From Ramlibacter montanisoli (GTDB taxonomy: Bacteria > Pseudomonadota > Gammaproteobacteria > Burkholderiales > Burkholderiaceae_C), in the NCBI RefSeq assembly GCF_013087525.1, contig NZ_JABFCS010000001.1:496001-560000 (forward strand): a DNA stretch of 64,000 bases. The letters are read 5' to 3'. The position numbers and the translations under genes are program-made. Positions 25,249-37,368 of this stretch are shown one piece after another. Every line of letters begins with the position of its first letter. Position 1 is the first letter of the stretch. A model generated the notes under the pieces. It saw only the letters and a list, made by a program, of their open reading frames with translations, ran no database searches and was not told the origin of the DNA.

Positions 25249-26222
25249 ATGGGGACGCATTCCCGCAAGTTCGTTCCCTGCATGCTTTGCGGTACGCTGT
25301 GCCATCGACAACAGCAGAGCCACATCGAATTGAGCACCAGACGCCCCCGCATCGGCCTCGCCCTCGGCAGCGGCTCCGCCCGCGGCTGGGCACACGTCGG
25401 CGTGATCAAGGCGCTGGAGCGCGCGGGCGTCTCGGCCGAGATCGTCTGCGGAACCTCGATCGGCGCGCTGGTCGGCGCGGCCTACGCGGCCGGCGACATC
25501 GAGCGGCTGGACGAGTGGGTGCGCGGCCTGAGCTGGCAGCAGGTGATGGGCCTGATGGACGTGCGCCTGTCCGGCGGCCTGATCCGCGGCTCGCTGCTGG
25601 TCGAGTTCTTCCGCTCGCGCTTCGCCGACAAGGGCATCGAGCACCTGGGCAAGAGCTTCGCCTGCGTCGCCACCGAACTCACCAGCGGCCGCGAGGTGTG
25701 GCTGCAGTCGGGATCGGTGGTCGATGCGGTGCGCGCTTCCATCGCCATCCCCGGCCTGCTCGCGCCCGTGGTGCACGAAGAGCGCCTGCTGGTCGACGGC
25801 GGCCTGGTGAACCCGGTGCCGGTGTCGCTGTGCCGCGCGCTCGGCGCGGACGTCGTGATCGGCGTCGACCTGAACTGGGACCTGATCGGGCGGCGCAAGC
25901 AGGTGCCCGAGGTCGTGAAGACGGAAGCCGGGCCGGCGGACAACGGCATCCTTGAGTCCATCTTCGCGAAGTTCCGGGGCCACGACCGGCCGGGCCGCAA
26001 ATCCAGAACCCCTCGATGCTGGACGTGCTGACGACAAGCCTCAACATCATGCAGGTGCGCATCACGCGCAGCCGGCTCGCAGGGGAGCCGGCCGACGTGC
26101 TGATCCAGCCGCGGCTGTCGGGCATCGCGGCGATGGATTTCCACCGCGGGGCGGTGGCGATGGCGGAAGGGGAGAGGGCGGCGGAGCAGGCGATGCCGCT
26201 GGTGCGGGAGCTGCTCGGCTGA
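25249..26222 (+). CDS. patatin-like phospholipase (frame broken once)
   Basis: About 324 residues. Oxyanion motif GLALGSGSARGWAHVGVIKA, nucleophile serine in CGTSIGALVGAAYA, and catalytic Asp in LLVDGGLVNPVPVS, the Ser/Asp dyad of RssA/patatin esterases. The frame breaks near 25995 where a C is missing (GGGCCG should read GGGCCCG); it resumes with PQIQNPSMLDVLTTSLNIMQ and ends at 26222. The start is uncertain: ATG 25249 follows a weak CGGAG, while a TTG near 25330 would give the usual short N-terminus. Cytosolic or membrane-associated lipid hydrolase. Confidence 0.86.
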
Positions 26223-26242
26223 GTCCGCAGCGGCGCTGCGCG

Positions 26243-26761
26243 TCAGCCCTGGGGCAACTCCACGACCTGCCCCCGCGCCGCGGCGATCGCGCCGATGACC
26301 AGGCGAAGCTGCGTGCCCGGCTTCAAGGCGGGCAGCGCCACTTCCGGCCGCAGCAATTCGACCGGCACGTCCTCCGCGCCCGTTCCGGGCACGGCAGGGC
26401 CGACCCGCGCGGTGAAGCCGGCGTTGCCCACGATCAGCGTGCACCGGTTGCCCTCGCACGCGAAGGCAGCGGGCAGGTCCGCGACGAGGCCGGTGGGCTC
26501 CAGCCGCACGCGCAGGTGCGGCGTGAAGGCGGATCCCTCGGCGAAACCCGCGGGCGGGGTCGGCTTGCGCGGGATCTTGCGCACGAAGTAGGCGACGAGG
26601 TTCCCCACGGCCGGCAGCCAGAGCACCATCAGCAAGGTGCCGATGTCGCGCAGCGTCGAGGGATCCGGCGCGAAGTAGCGCACGAGGGAGCCCGCCGCTG
26701 CCAGCAGGAGCAGGGCGATCATGATGAGACGGCGGCGGGCGGGGGTGGCGGTGAGGGCCAT
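26243..26761 (-). CDS. membrane-anchored hypothetical protein
   Basis: 172 residues. Two N-terminal helices (LIMIALLLLAAAGSLVRYFA and IGTLLMVLWLPAVGNLVAYF) are followed by a soluble beta-rich part (LRVRLEPTGLVADLPAAFAC, CTLIVGNAGFTARVGPAVPG) with two Cys. The start is the ATG before the basic TPARRR segment. Probably inner membrane with the domain outside or in the cytosol. Family not recognised; downstream of glnS on the same strand, 47 bases away. Confidence 0.65.
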   Translation of the reverse strand: MALTATPARRRLIMIALLLLAAAGSLVRYFAPDPSTLRDIGTLLMVLWLPAVGNLVAYFVRKIPRKPTPPAGFAEGSAFTPHLRVRLEPTGLVADLPAAFACEGNRCTLIVGNAGFTARVGPAVPGTGAEDVPVELLRPEVALPALKPGTQLRLVIGAIAAARGQVVELPQG

Positions 26762-26808
26762 GGTCGATTGTGGAGGCTGCGTCCGCACCGTGGCCTTCGC
26801 CACGAACG

Positions 26809-28596
<1,788 letters not shown>

Positions 28597-28802
28597 ATGC
28601 CGACGATTTTGTCATGGCTTGTTGCAGGGGACTTTTTGCGGCCCGCGTGACGAAGTGGCGCTCCGGGCGGACGAGCGGCCGAACGGGTTACGTCCCGCAA
28701 CCGATTTGACGCCCTCGCCGTATGTGTGAAGGCCCCATGGACGTTAAATCAGTGCGTCGGGAGCGTTGCTCTCGAGCAAAGAAGTACCAGCAGGAACCCG
28801 CC

Positions 28803-29144
28803 ATGAAACTGAACATCGTCCGAACCCTCGCCGCTGCCGGCGCAGTGGCACTGGCGACCCTGGCCACAGGCGCGCAGGCACGCGACGTCTACTGGTCGGT
28901 GGGCATCGACGCCGCCCCCGGCGTGTCCATCGGGGTGGGCAATGCCCGTCCCGTGTATGTGGCTCCGGCCCCGATCTACGTGGCGCCCGCGCCGGTGTAC
29001 GTGCGCCCCGCGCCCGTGTACTACGCAGAGCCCGTCTACGTACGCCCGGGCCCGGTCTACTACGGCGCCCCGGTGTATTACGGCCACCCGGGCAAGCACA
29101 AGGGGCACAAGAAGCACCACAAGGGCCACCGCCACTGGGATTGA
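28803..29144 (+). CDS. secreted Tyr/Pro-repeat, His-rich protein
   Basis: 113 residues. Signal peptide (VRTLAAAGAVALATLATGAQA), then YWSVGIDAAPGVSIGVGN, then about seven short PVYV-AP or PVYY repeats (residues 50-95) and a strongly basic His/Lys tail (GKHKGHKKHHKGHRHW) that could bind metal. Proteins of this build occur in many Burkholderiales envelopes. Nothing identifies a function. A terminator follows. Confidence 0.72.
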   Translation: MKLNIVRTLAAAGAVALATLATGAQARDVYWSVGIDAAPGVSIGVGNARPVYVAPAPIYVAPAPVYVRPAPVYYAEPVYVRPGPVYYGAPVYYGHPGKHKGHKKHHKGHRHWD

Positions 29145-29205
29145 ACCGTTTCCGGCGCCGGTTGTCGCCTGACCACAACCAGGATCTCCAAGCGTATTCG
29201 GCCCC

Positions 29206-29231
29206 GGCCCTCAAGCTGGGGCCTTCTTTTT
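29206..29231 (+). terminator. rho-independent terminator
   Basis: GGCCC (29206-29210) pairs with GGGCC around a short loop and is followed by CTTCTTTTT. It ends the transcript of the Tyr/Pro-repeat protein. Confidence 0.65.
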
Positions 29232-29286
29232 GGGCCCCTTGCTCGATGGCTCGCTCGCGCCGTCCCGCGTGAATCCTTCGTGTCCC

Positions 29287-29535
29287 TTACCGGTGATGCT
29301 CGTCCTTGCCCATCTCGGGCTCGGGCGTCGGGTAGGGTGTCGGCAGCAGCGACTTCAGCCTGAGCTGGTCGCGCAAGTGGGGCCGCACGCTTTCCGCGCC
29401 ATACCCGCTGTGTCCCCGTGCCGTCGCGCGCTCCACGAAGCCGCGCTGCTTCACCGGTCCGCTGCCCCTTCGCCCTGCCGCAGCAGAGCGACGGCCGTCG
29501 GGCTCGCTCGCATGGGTGGGTTTTCCGTCCTTCAT
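29287..29535 (-). CDS. small basic hypothetical protein
   Basis: 82 residues, Arg/Gly-rich with ERATARGHSGYGAESVRPHL and an end SLLPTPYPTPEPEMGKDEHH. No signal peptide or membrane helix. Support is an AGAGGAAAG ribosome site 6 bases before the ATG and a TAA stop, in a stretch with no competing gene. No family recognised. Confidence 0.55.
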   Translation of the reverse strand: MKDGKPTHASEPDGRRSAAAGRRGSGPVKQRGFVERATARGHSGYGAESVRPHLRDQLRLKSLLPTPYPTPEPEMGKDEHHR

Positions 29536-29945
29536 TTCGGGCTTTCCTCTGTGTGTTAACAGAGTAGGGTCACCGAAACGCTTTACATGCCGGTTGTGCA
29601 CGGCCGTAAGCGTCGGACCGCTTCGACCGATCCGTAGTCCCTGCGCCCGTGACTTCCCGCACGCGCCCAAAAAAGAACCCCCAGGGATGAGCCTGGGGGT
29701 AACAATGCCAGTCGCGGGACGGAGGGCCGGACCAGCTCACCCCGGAGGAGGAGGGGACTCAGAGGAGTCGGGGTGACCGGGACGAAAAGCGCTGTTCTTG
29801 TGGGAGGGTATGCGCCTTTCGTGCAATTCGATGCCTTGAAGTAGAAAGGCCTGTCGCGCCACGAACTGTAGGACGCCGCCCACAGGGACTGCCAGACGAA
29901 AACCCTAGTTCCCCGCACATAGGCACCGTTGCCTACCGTGGCTCG
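29536..29945. other. intergenic region downstream of the LytR-type gene
   Basis: About 410 bases with no convincing gene. It holds the minus-strand terminator described at 29669-29700 and a separate inverted repeat, TCACCCCG (29736-29743) against CGGGGTGA (about 29769-29776), around a purine-rich loop. These could fold in the 3' untranslated region of the LytS/LytR operon. Confidence 0.5.
29669..29700 (-). terminator. rho-independent terminator of the LytS/LytR operon
   Basis: A perfect 9-bp stem, ACCCCCAGG against CCTGGGGGT, with a 6-base loop; the A run on its left is a T tract on the minus strand. It is about 245 bases past the last gene of the minus-strand operon. Confidence 0.82.
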
Positions 29946-30740
29946 CTACATCGCCTTGAACAGGTGTGCGTAGAGCCGGCTCACCGGCAGCCGCTCCTTG
30001 CGACCGCGCAGCGCCAGGTGCAGCTTGCCCGCCTCGTCGCGATGCACGCTGTCCACCGCGGTCGATCGCACCACGGTGCCTCGGTGCACCTGCCAGAACA
30101 GGTTGGCATCCAGCTGGGGCAGCAGTTCCTTCAGCGGCGTGCGGATCAGGACTTCGCCGTCGGCGCAGACCACGCGCACGTACTTGTCCGCAGCCTCGAA
30201 GTACACGACCTCGTCCACCGGCACCATGCGGATGCTGTTGCCGACGCTCGCCTGGATCACCTTCAAGGGCGGCTGCGCGGTGCGGGCAGGTCCGGCGGCC
30301 AGCAGGTGGCGCAGCTGGCCCAGCGTGGCTTCGAGGTCCGCGCCGCCGCCCTTGCGTTGCCCCAGCACGTGGCGCAGCTTCTCCACGGTCTTCTGCAGGC
30401 GCGCGGGCTGCACCGGCTTGAGCACGTAGTCGACGGCCTGGGCCTCGAAGGCCTGCAGCGCGTACTGGTCGTACGCGGTCACGAACACCAGGGCGGGGAA
30501 GTTCGTTCCCTGCGGCCAGGCGTCGGCGAGTTCCGCGGCGGCGTCCAGCCCGCCCATGCCGGGCATGCGGATGTCGAAGAACAGCACGTCGGGACTGTGT
30601 TCCAGCGCGGCGCGCACGGCCGCGGCGCCGTCGCCCACGGTCTGCACCAGCTGGAGCTCGGGCCAGGCGCGTGCCAGTTCGGCCTGCAGCGCCTGGGCGA
30701 GCAGCGGTTCGTCTTCGGCGATCAGGGCGGTGGGGCTCAT
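29946..30740 (-). CDS. LytTR-family response regulator
   Basis: 264 residues. Receiver with acidic pair LIAEDEPLL, phosphoacceptor Asp56 in DVLFFDIRMPGMGG and the conserved Lys in VDYVLKPVQP. The C-terminal LytTR DNA-binding domain runs from about 160 (IRMVPVDEVVYFEAADKYVR, LDANLFWQVHRGTVVRSTAV). The start overlaps the kinase stop as ATGA, so the two are coupled. Targets unknown; autoregulation of this operon is plausible. Confidence 0.9.
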   Translation of the reverse strand: MSPTALIAEDEPLLAQALQAELARAWPELQLVQTVGDGAAAVRAALEHSPDVLFFDIRMPGMGGLDAAAELADAWPQGTNFPALVFVTAYDQYALQAFEAQAVDYVLKPVQPARLQKTVEKLRHVLGQRKGGGADLEATLGQLRHLLAAGPARTAQPPLKVIQASVGNSIRMVPVDEVVYFEAADKYVRVVCADGEVLIRTPLKELLPQLDANLFWQVHRGTVVRSTAVDSVHRDEAGKLHLALRGRKERLPVSRLYAHLFKAM

Positions 30741-31815
30741 GCGATGGGCAGGCTGATGCGGGCGTGGGCGCCGCCGGCGTCGCGGTCGAAGTCGAAGCGC
30801 GCGCCCTCGCCATGCAGGGTGCGCAGGCGCTCGCGGATCTGCGCCAGGCCGAAGCCGTTGCCCGCGCTCTCCGCACTGGCCTCGCCGATGCCGGTGTCCT
30901 CCACCTCCACCAGCAGCCGGTCGCCGTCGCGGCGCGCGCGCACGGCGATGCGGCCGCCCTGCACCTTGGGCTCCAGCCCGTGCTGGATGCTGTTCTCCAC
31001 CAGCGGCTGCAGCAGCAGCGTGGGCACGCGCTGGCCGGCCAGCTCCGGCGGCAGGTCCAGCTCGTAGGACAGGCGCGGGCCCATGCGGATCTTCATCAGC
31101 TCCAGGTAGTCGCGCAGCCGGTCGAACTCCGCCTGCAGCGGGTGGGTGGTGCTGCGCGAGGCGTCCAGCGTGGAGCGCAGGTACGCGATCATGTGATCGA
31201 GCATCTGCTGCGCGCGCCCGGGGTCCACGGCGATCAGCGCGCGCAGGTTGGCCAGCGTGTTGAACAGCATGTGCGGCTCGAGCTGCGTTTCCAGCAGCTT
31301 CAGCCGCGCCTCGTCGGCATGCCGCTGCGACTCGCGCATGCGGCGCAGGAGGTACTCGCTCTTGTTGCGGCTGTAGAACCAGTAGCTGCCGACGATGCCC
31401 GCCATCAGCGTGATCAGCATGCCGGTGCGCACGTGGGCGTCGCCGTGCACCATGGGACGAGGCCCGTACAGGTCGAAGGTGGTGCAGATGAAGTCGCCCA
31501 GCCGGTTGCCCAGGAAATAGCCGGCGACGATGCCGGTGACCACCAGCAGCACGCCGGCGATGCCGGGCGGCCAGCCGGTCTCGCGGGCCGATGGCAGCAG
31601 GTGCCGGCCCAGGTCCACCACCGCCCAGATGATGGTCCCGATCAGCAGCGAATAGATGGCGTTGGGGACAAAGGGCCGGTGCGGCTCGAACGCGAACTGG
31701 AGCGCCGCCACCGCCAGGCAGAAGGCGAGGGTCTGCAGCAGGTGCTGCAGCTTGTGCGCCCACTGGATGGCGATCGCCGGCCGGGCGTCTGGAGGCAGTG
31801 GCATGGCGCGGTTCA
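30737..31815 (-). CDS. LytS/YehU-type sensor histidine kinase
   Basis: 358 residues. About four membrane helices in residues 20-165 (LLQTLAFCLAVAALQFAF, YSLLIGTIIWAVVDLG, IAGVLLVVTGIVAGYFL, GMLITLMAGIVGSYWF), a short coiled coil, then the His_kinase domain with LETQLEPHMLFNTLANLRAL (phosphorylated His) and an ATPase with LLLQPLVENSIQHGLEPKVQ and NGFGLAQIRERL. Phosphorylates the LytTR regulator encoded next. No good ribosome site; it starts 2 bases past the hydrolase stop, pointing to reinitiation. Confidence 0.89.
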
Positions 31816-31817
31816 TT

Positions 31818-32867
31818 CTAGGGGAGCAGGTGCTTGCGCAAGAAGGCGACGATGCGCTGGTCCACGTCGGCCAGCTGCCGGCGGTCGAAGCCGGGCGGAT
31901 CGCCCAGCAGGTCCGCGGCGACTTCTCCCAGCTTGTCCAGCGGCGGCGGCGGCGAGAGCAGCGCGCCGTGCCCGCCGTCGGCGAGGTGCGCGAGCAGTTC
32001 ACAGCGCGGACGGCAGGCGGCCAGCACGGCGTCGCTGTGGAAGCGCGGCACCAGCCACTTGTCGTGAGCCGCCGTCACCAGGGCCAGCGGCACGCGCGGC
32101 GTGGCCAGCGATGCCATGTCGAAGTCCGCGGAGTAGGGCACGCCCGCGACCACGGCGCGGATGCGCGGGTCCTCGTGCGTGTACCAGGCCTCGTCCCGCA
32201 CCAGGCCGCGCAGGGCCGTGAGCGCCACGGTCTTCTTCAGCCCGTCGAACATGCCGCCGCGCAGCTGCGTGATGAGGCCGACGCAGGAGTTGAAGTCCTC
32301 CCCGATGTGCGCTTGGCAATGGCGGCGCATCTGCGCCGGGGACCAGCGGCCGCCGGCGATCGTGAGCGCCGTGTGCCCGCCGGCCGACATGCCGTACATG
32401 CCGACGCGATCGAGGGACAGCAAGGGCGCGAGCTGCGGATGGCGGCCGACCGCGTCGATGGCGCGCGAGACTTCGCCGGGGCGCAGCTTCCAGCTGTCCG
32501 GCCCGGGCTTCGAGGGGTCCAGCGCGTTGTCCGCATGGTGCAGCGGCACGGCCACCGTGAAGCCGGCCGCGACCAGCGCCCGCGCCAGGTCCGCATGCAC
32601 CCAGGGCGTGCCGCCGGAGCCATGCGACAGCACCACCAGCCGGCCGTTGCCGCGCACGGGCGCCGCCTGCTCGGCGAGCTGCAGCGTGAACGGGCCGCGG
32701 CGGGCCCAGCGGTCCGGGGCGTCCGTGGGATAGAACACGGTCACCGGGCCGTCGCCGCCGGTGGCCGGCAGCTGCATGGCGCCGGTGCCGGCGCGGGTGG
32801 CCAGCGGGGCGGCGGCGGCGGCCAGCGCCAGCAGGACGGCCGCGCCGAAGCGGAGGGCGGCGCTCAC
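31818..32867 (-). CDS. secreted alpha/beta hydrolase
   Basis: 349 residues. A signal peptide (SAALRFGAAVLLALAAAAAP) precedes an esterase/dienelactone-hydrolase-like fold: LVVLSHGSGGTPWVHADLA (oxyanion region), nucleophile Ser in VGMYGMSAGGHTALTIAGG, and the catalytic His probably in LADGGHGALLSP. Two Cys occur in RHCQAHIGEDFNSC. GTG start, overlapping the 2TM gene's stop as GTGA. Exported to the periplasm; substrate unknown. Confidence 0.84.
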   Translation of the reverse strand: MSAALRFGAAVLLALAAAAAPLATRAGTGAMQLPATGGDGPVTVFYPTDAPDRWARRGPFTLQLAEQAAPVRGNGRLVVLSHGSGGTPWVHADLARALVAAGFTVAVPLHHADNALDPSKPGPDSWKLRPGEVSRAIDAVGRHPQLAPLLSLDRVGMYGMSAGGHTALTIAGGRWSPAQMRRHCQAHIGEDFNSCVGLITQLRGGMFDGLKKTVALTALRGLVRDEAWYTHEDPRIRAVVAGVPYSADFDMASLATPRVPLALVTAAHDKWLVPRFHSDAVLAACRPRCELLAHLADGGHGALLSPPPPLDKLGEVAADLLGDPPGFDRRQLADVDQRIVAFLRKHLLP

Positions 32868-33148
32868 CACGGATCCTTCTGCGCGCCGGCCAGCTGGCGG
32901 CGTTCGCGCTCGAGCAGGTTCTCGTAGACGCTGCCGCCGGCGACCATGAACACGACGACGCCGTGGATCGCCAGGCCCAGGCCCCAGCCGAGGGCGGGGA
33001 ACACCGCCCAGTGCCGGCCGCTCGCGATGGACAGGGCGGCCAGCAGCAGGTTGACGGCGACGTACACGCCGGCGTGGATGAACCATCCCATCTTCATGCC
33101 CGCGCGGCGGCGGGCGGTGCGTTCGAGTTGCGGGCTCAGGGTGCTCAT
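32864..33148 (-). CDS. 2TM-domain protein
   Basis: 94 residues. The family is defined by two helices: GMKMGWFIHAGVYVAVNLLL then WAVFPALGWGLGLAIHGVVV, with a charged C-terminal tail (ENLLERERRQLAGAQKDPW). The 2TM domain is often found beside or fused to LytTR-type signalling proteins, as here. The ATG gives MSTLSPQLERTARRRAGMKM. Confidence 0.82.
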   Translation of the reverse strand: MSTLSPQLERTARRRAGMKMGWFIHAGVYVAVNLLLAALSIASGRHWAVFPALGWGLGLAIHGVVVFMVAGGSVYENLLERERRQLAGAQKDPW

Positions 33149-33180
33149 GGCTTTCTCCGTTGTGGATGATGAATGGTTTT

Positions 33181-33591
33181 TCATGCGAGGCCCAGCGCGC
33201 CCCAGAGCGCCTGGCCGAGGTAGCGTTGCGGCAGCAGCGTGAAAGCGCCGGCGGCGATGCAGGCGGTGAAATACAGGGCCTGCATCACCTTGCGGTGGCC
33301 GGCGACGTTGCGGCGCGCCAGCATCCAGAACGCGCCGAACAGCGAGGCGAACACCACGGGCACCAGCAGGTGGATGGGCGTGTAGCCGGCGATGTTGGGC
33401 AGGCTGAAGTCGCGGATGAAGAGGGCCGAGACGGCGGTCACCAGCATCAGCGTCACCCAGGCGTAGCCGAAGGCGCGGTGCAGGCGCGGGTGCTGCGCGC
33501 GGCCGCGGCGGGCCCAGAGCGCGACCGGGCCGGTGGCCACGGCCAGCAGTGCGGCGGTCATGTGGACGGCGATCACGGGGGTCATCTGCAT
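33181..33591 (-). CDS. DUF2306-like membrane protein
   Basis: 136 residues with four hydrophobic helices: VIAVHMTAALLAVATGPVAL, AWVTLMLVTAVSALFI, IHLLVPVVFASLFGAFWML and AACIAAG-type end. Conserved HRAFGYAWV and NVAGHRKVMQALYF motifs contain His residues as in DUF2306, a possible haem or metal-binding membrane family. AGGAG lies 8 bases before the ATG. First gene of the operon leading to the LytS/LytR pair. Confidence 0.76.
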   Translation of the reverse strand: MQMTPVIAVHMTAALLAVATGPVALWARRGRAQHPRLHRAFGYAWVTLMLVTAVSALFIRDFSLPNIAGYTPIHLLVPVVFASLFGAFWMLARRNVAGHRKVMQALYFTACIAAGAFTLLPQRYLGQALWGALGLA

Positions 33592-33743
33592 GGCGCTTCT
33601 CCTGTCTGCGATGGGGTGGACTGTCGGCGCCGGCCGCCGCCGCCGCGAGCCGGATGCGACGAAACGCCGGCGGCCGGGAGCGAAATGCAGCCGCCGGGGC
33701 GCCAACGGCGCCGGGCTGGGCGCCCGGCCGGGCTGTTCCTACA

Positions 33744-35108
33744 ATGCTGCGCATGCAGAAGTTCACCTGGAAGCTGGGCGCCGCGGCGGCGCTGCTGCTG
33801 CTGGCGGCAGGCGGCGGCGCGTGGTGGTGGAGCCAGGCCAGCACGCCCGCCGTCAGCTACCGCAGCGCGAAGATCGAGCGCGGCCAGCTGCAGGCCAGCG
33901 TCTCCGCGTCCGGCACGGTGAATCCGGTGACCCAGGTGTCGGTCGGCACGCAGGTGTCGGGCCAGATCAAGGAGCTGATGGTGGACTTCAACTCCGAGGT
34001 GAAGGCCGGCCAGCTGATCGCGCGCATCGACCCCGAGACCTTCGAATACCGCATGCGGCAGGCGCAGGCGGACCTGGACGCCGCGCAGGCGGCCGTGCTC
34101 ACCGCGCAGGCGAATTCGGCAGCGGCGCGCGCCGGCGTGTCGCGTGCCCGCGTGGACCACGCCGAGGCGCTGCGCGACCTGGAGCGCAAGAAGTCGCTGG
34201 TGGAAAAGCAGTTCATCTCGCAGACCGAGGCCGAGAAGGCGCAGGCGCTGGTGAACACCACGCGCGAGTCCGTGGCCTCCGCCGACGCGCAGCTCGGCGT
34301 CGCGGCCGCGCAGGTGAAGAGCGCGCAGGCGAGCGTCGCCCAGCGGCAGGCGGCGCTGTCGCAGGCGCGCGTGGACCTGCAGCGCACGCAGATCACCTCG
34401 CCGGTGAGCGGCATCGTCATCAAGCGCGCGGTGGAGCGCGGCCAGACCGTCGCCGCCAGCCTGCAGGCGCCGGAGCTGTTCGTGATCGCGCAGAACCTGC
34501 AGGACATGCAGGTGGAGGCGAGCATCGACGAAAGCGACGTGAGCCGCATCCGCCTGGGGCAACGCGCCACCTTCACGGTGGACGCCTTCCCCGGCCAGGC
34601 CTTCGAGGGCGAGATCCGGCAGGTGCGCAAGGCGGCGCAGAACGTCGCCAACGTGGTGACCTACGTGGCGGTGATCGGCTTTTCCAATAGCGGCGGGCGC
34701 CTGCTGCCCGGCATGACGGCCAACGTGCGCGTGGTGACCGACACGCGCGAGGGCGTGCTGAAGATCCCGAACGCGGCCCTGCGCGTGCGCATCGCGGGTG
34801 TCGAGCCGGCGCAGGCGCCGGTCGATGCCGCCGCGCCCGCAGGCGAGCAGAAGGCGAGGCCGCAGGGGCGGGCGGCGGATTCGCCGGGCCGGGCCGTGAC
34901 GCGGGGCCGCATCCACCTGCTGGACGCCGGCGGCAAGCCCCGGGCCTTCAACGTGCGCCTGGGCATCACCGACGGCACCGCCACCGAACTGCTGGTGCCG
35001 GCGGGCGCGCCCGAAGCCTCCGAGCTGAAGGAAGGCGCGACGGTCGTGACCGGCGTGATCGGCGCCAGCGCACCGAAGGCGCCCATCGGGCCGCGGATGC
35101 CCTTCTGA
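33744..35108 (+). CDS. macA: MacA-like periplasmic adaptor of efflux pump
   Basis: 454 residues. One N-terminal helix (LGAAAALLLLAAGGGAWWW), then a HlyD/MacA-type barrel-sandwich (QASVSASGTVNPVTQVSVGT, SGQIKELMVDFNSEVKAGQL), a long coiled coil (RVDHAEALRDLERKKSLVEK) and PVSGIVIKRAVERGQTVAAS. It links the inner-membrane ABC pump to an outer-membrane channel. It is cotranscribed with the two genes that follow (TGATG overlap). An ATG at 33753 is equally possible; ribosome sites are weak for both. Confidence 0.88.
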   Translation: MLRMQKFTWKLGAAAALLLLAAGGGAWWWSQASTPAVSYRSAKIERGQLQASVSASGTVNPVTQVSVGTQVSGQIKELMVDFNSEVKAGQLIARIDPETFEYRMRQAQADLDAAQAAVLTAQANSAAARAGVSRARVDHAEALRDLERKKSLVEKQFISQTEAEKAQALVNTTRESVASADAQLGVAAAQVKSAQASVAQRQAALSQARVDLQRTQITSPVSGIVIKRAVERGQTVAASLQAPELFVIAQNLQDMQVEASIDESDVSRIRLGQRATFTVDAFPGQAFEGEIRQVRKAAQNVANVVTYVAVIGFSNSGGRLLPGMTANVRVVTDTREGVLKIPNAALRVRIAGVEPAQAPVDAAAPAGEQKARPQGRAADSPGRAVTRGRIHLLDAGGKPRAFNVRLGITDGTATELLVPAGAPEASELKEGATVVTGVIGASAPKAPIGPRMPF

Positions 35109-35793
35109 TGGCCCTGGTCGAAGCGCGCGGCCTCACCAAGGTCTACGCCACGGGCGGCCAGACCGTGCATGCCCTGCGCGGCGTGTCGATCGCCATCGAA
35201 GCGGGCGAGTTCGTCGCGATCATGGGAGCCTCGGGCTCGGGCAAGTCCACGCTGATGAACATCCTGGGCTGCCTGGACCGGCCCACCGCCGGCGCATACC
35301 AGCTGGCAGGCGAGCCGGTGGAGACCATGGCGGCCGACCAGCTCGCCGCCGTGCGCAACCGGCGCATCGGCTTCGTCTTCCAGCAGTTCAACCTGCTGCC
35401 GCGCACCACGGCGCTGGAGAACGTGGAGCTGCCGATGGTCTATGCCGGCGTGCGCGCCGCCGACCGCCGCGCCCGGGCGCTGGAGGCGCTGCAGCGCGTG
35501 GGCCTGGCCGAACGCGCGAGCCACACGCCTTCCGAGCTTTCCGGCGGCCAGCAGCAGCGCGTGGCGATCGCCCGCGCGCTGGTGAACCGGCCGCAGCTGA
35601 TCCTGGCCGACGAACCCACGGGCGCGCTGGACTCGCAGACCAGCGAGGACATCATGCGGCTGCTGACCGACCTGAACCGGCAGGGCATGACGATCGTGCT
35701 GGTCACGCACGAGAACGACATCGCGCAGTGGGCGCGCAGGAAGATCGTGTTCCGCGACGGCATGATCGTCGAGGACACGGCGGGAGTTCCCGC

Positions 35794-35797
<4 letters not shown>
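35108..35797 (+). CDS. MacB-type ABC transporter ATPase
   Basis: 229 residues, cytosolic. Walker A GASGSGKSTLMN, Q loop FQQFNLLPRTTALENVELP, signature LSGGQQQRVAIARAL and Walker B LILADEPTGALDS are all intact. Belongs to the LolD/MacB clade. Split here from the permease, unlike E. coli MacB where both are fused. Overlaps both neighbours by 1-4 bases. Confidence 0.93.
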
Positions 35798-37027
<1,230 letters not shown>

Positions 37028-37040
37028 CCAGTCGCGGGCT

Positions 37041-37190
37041 TCAGCCCCAGACGCGACGGTATTTCTCCGCCAGTTGCTGCTGGCGCACCATGATCTTCGG
37101 CACGTCCGGATGCATCGGGCTGATTTCGTTCATGGCCCACTTGTAGAACGCCTGGGCGCAAACCACGTGGAGGAGTTGGAGGATCTTCAT
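37041..37190 (-). CDS. short conserved protein
   Basis: 49 residues: MKILQLLHVVCAQAFYKWAM followed by DVPKIMVRQQQLAEKYRRVW. Compact, one hydrophobic N-terminal helix, no good ribosome site. I believe similar 49-residue proteins occur in Comamonadaceae, but no function is known. Confidence 0.5.
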   Translation of the reverse strand: MKILQLLHVVCAQAFYKWAMNEISPMHPDVPKIMVRQQQLAEKYRRVWG

Positions 37191-37368
37191 GGCCGCAATG
37201 GTGGGGGCGCCTCCGGTCGCCCCCTGTAGGTAGCCTGCGTCACGGTCCCTGCCACGATTGCTACAGGGCGTGTCAGACAAAGCCATGGCTGAGCCATACG
37301 CCAAGGTCTGAGCCAGCCCGCCGGGGCGCCCCGCAGCGATAATCCGCCCTTTTGTTCAGGGAGCTCGC

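Noticed and set aside
29536..29945. A small RNA or riboswitch
   Set aside because: Only a terminator and one further dyad can be seen; no known aptamer class or promoter for an independent RNA was recognised.
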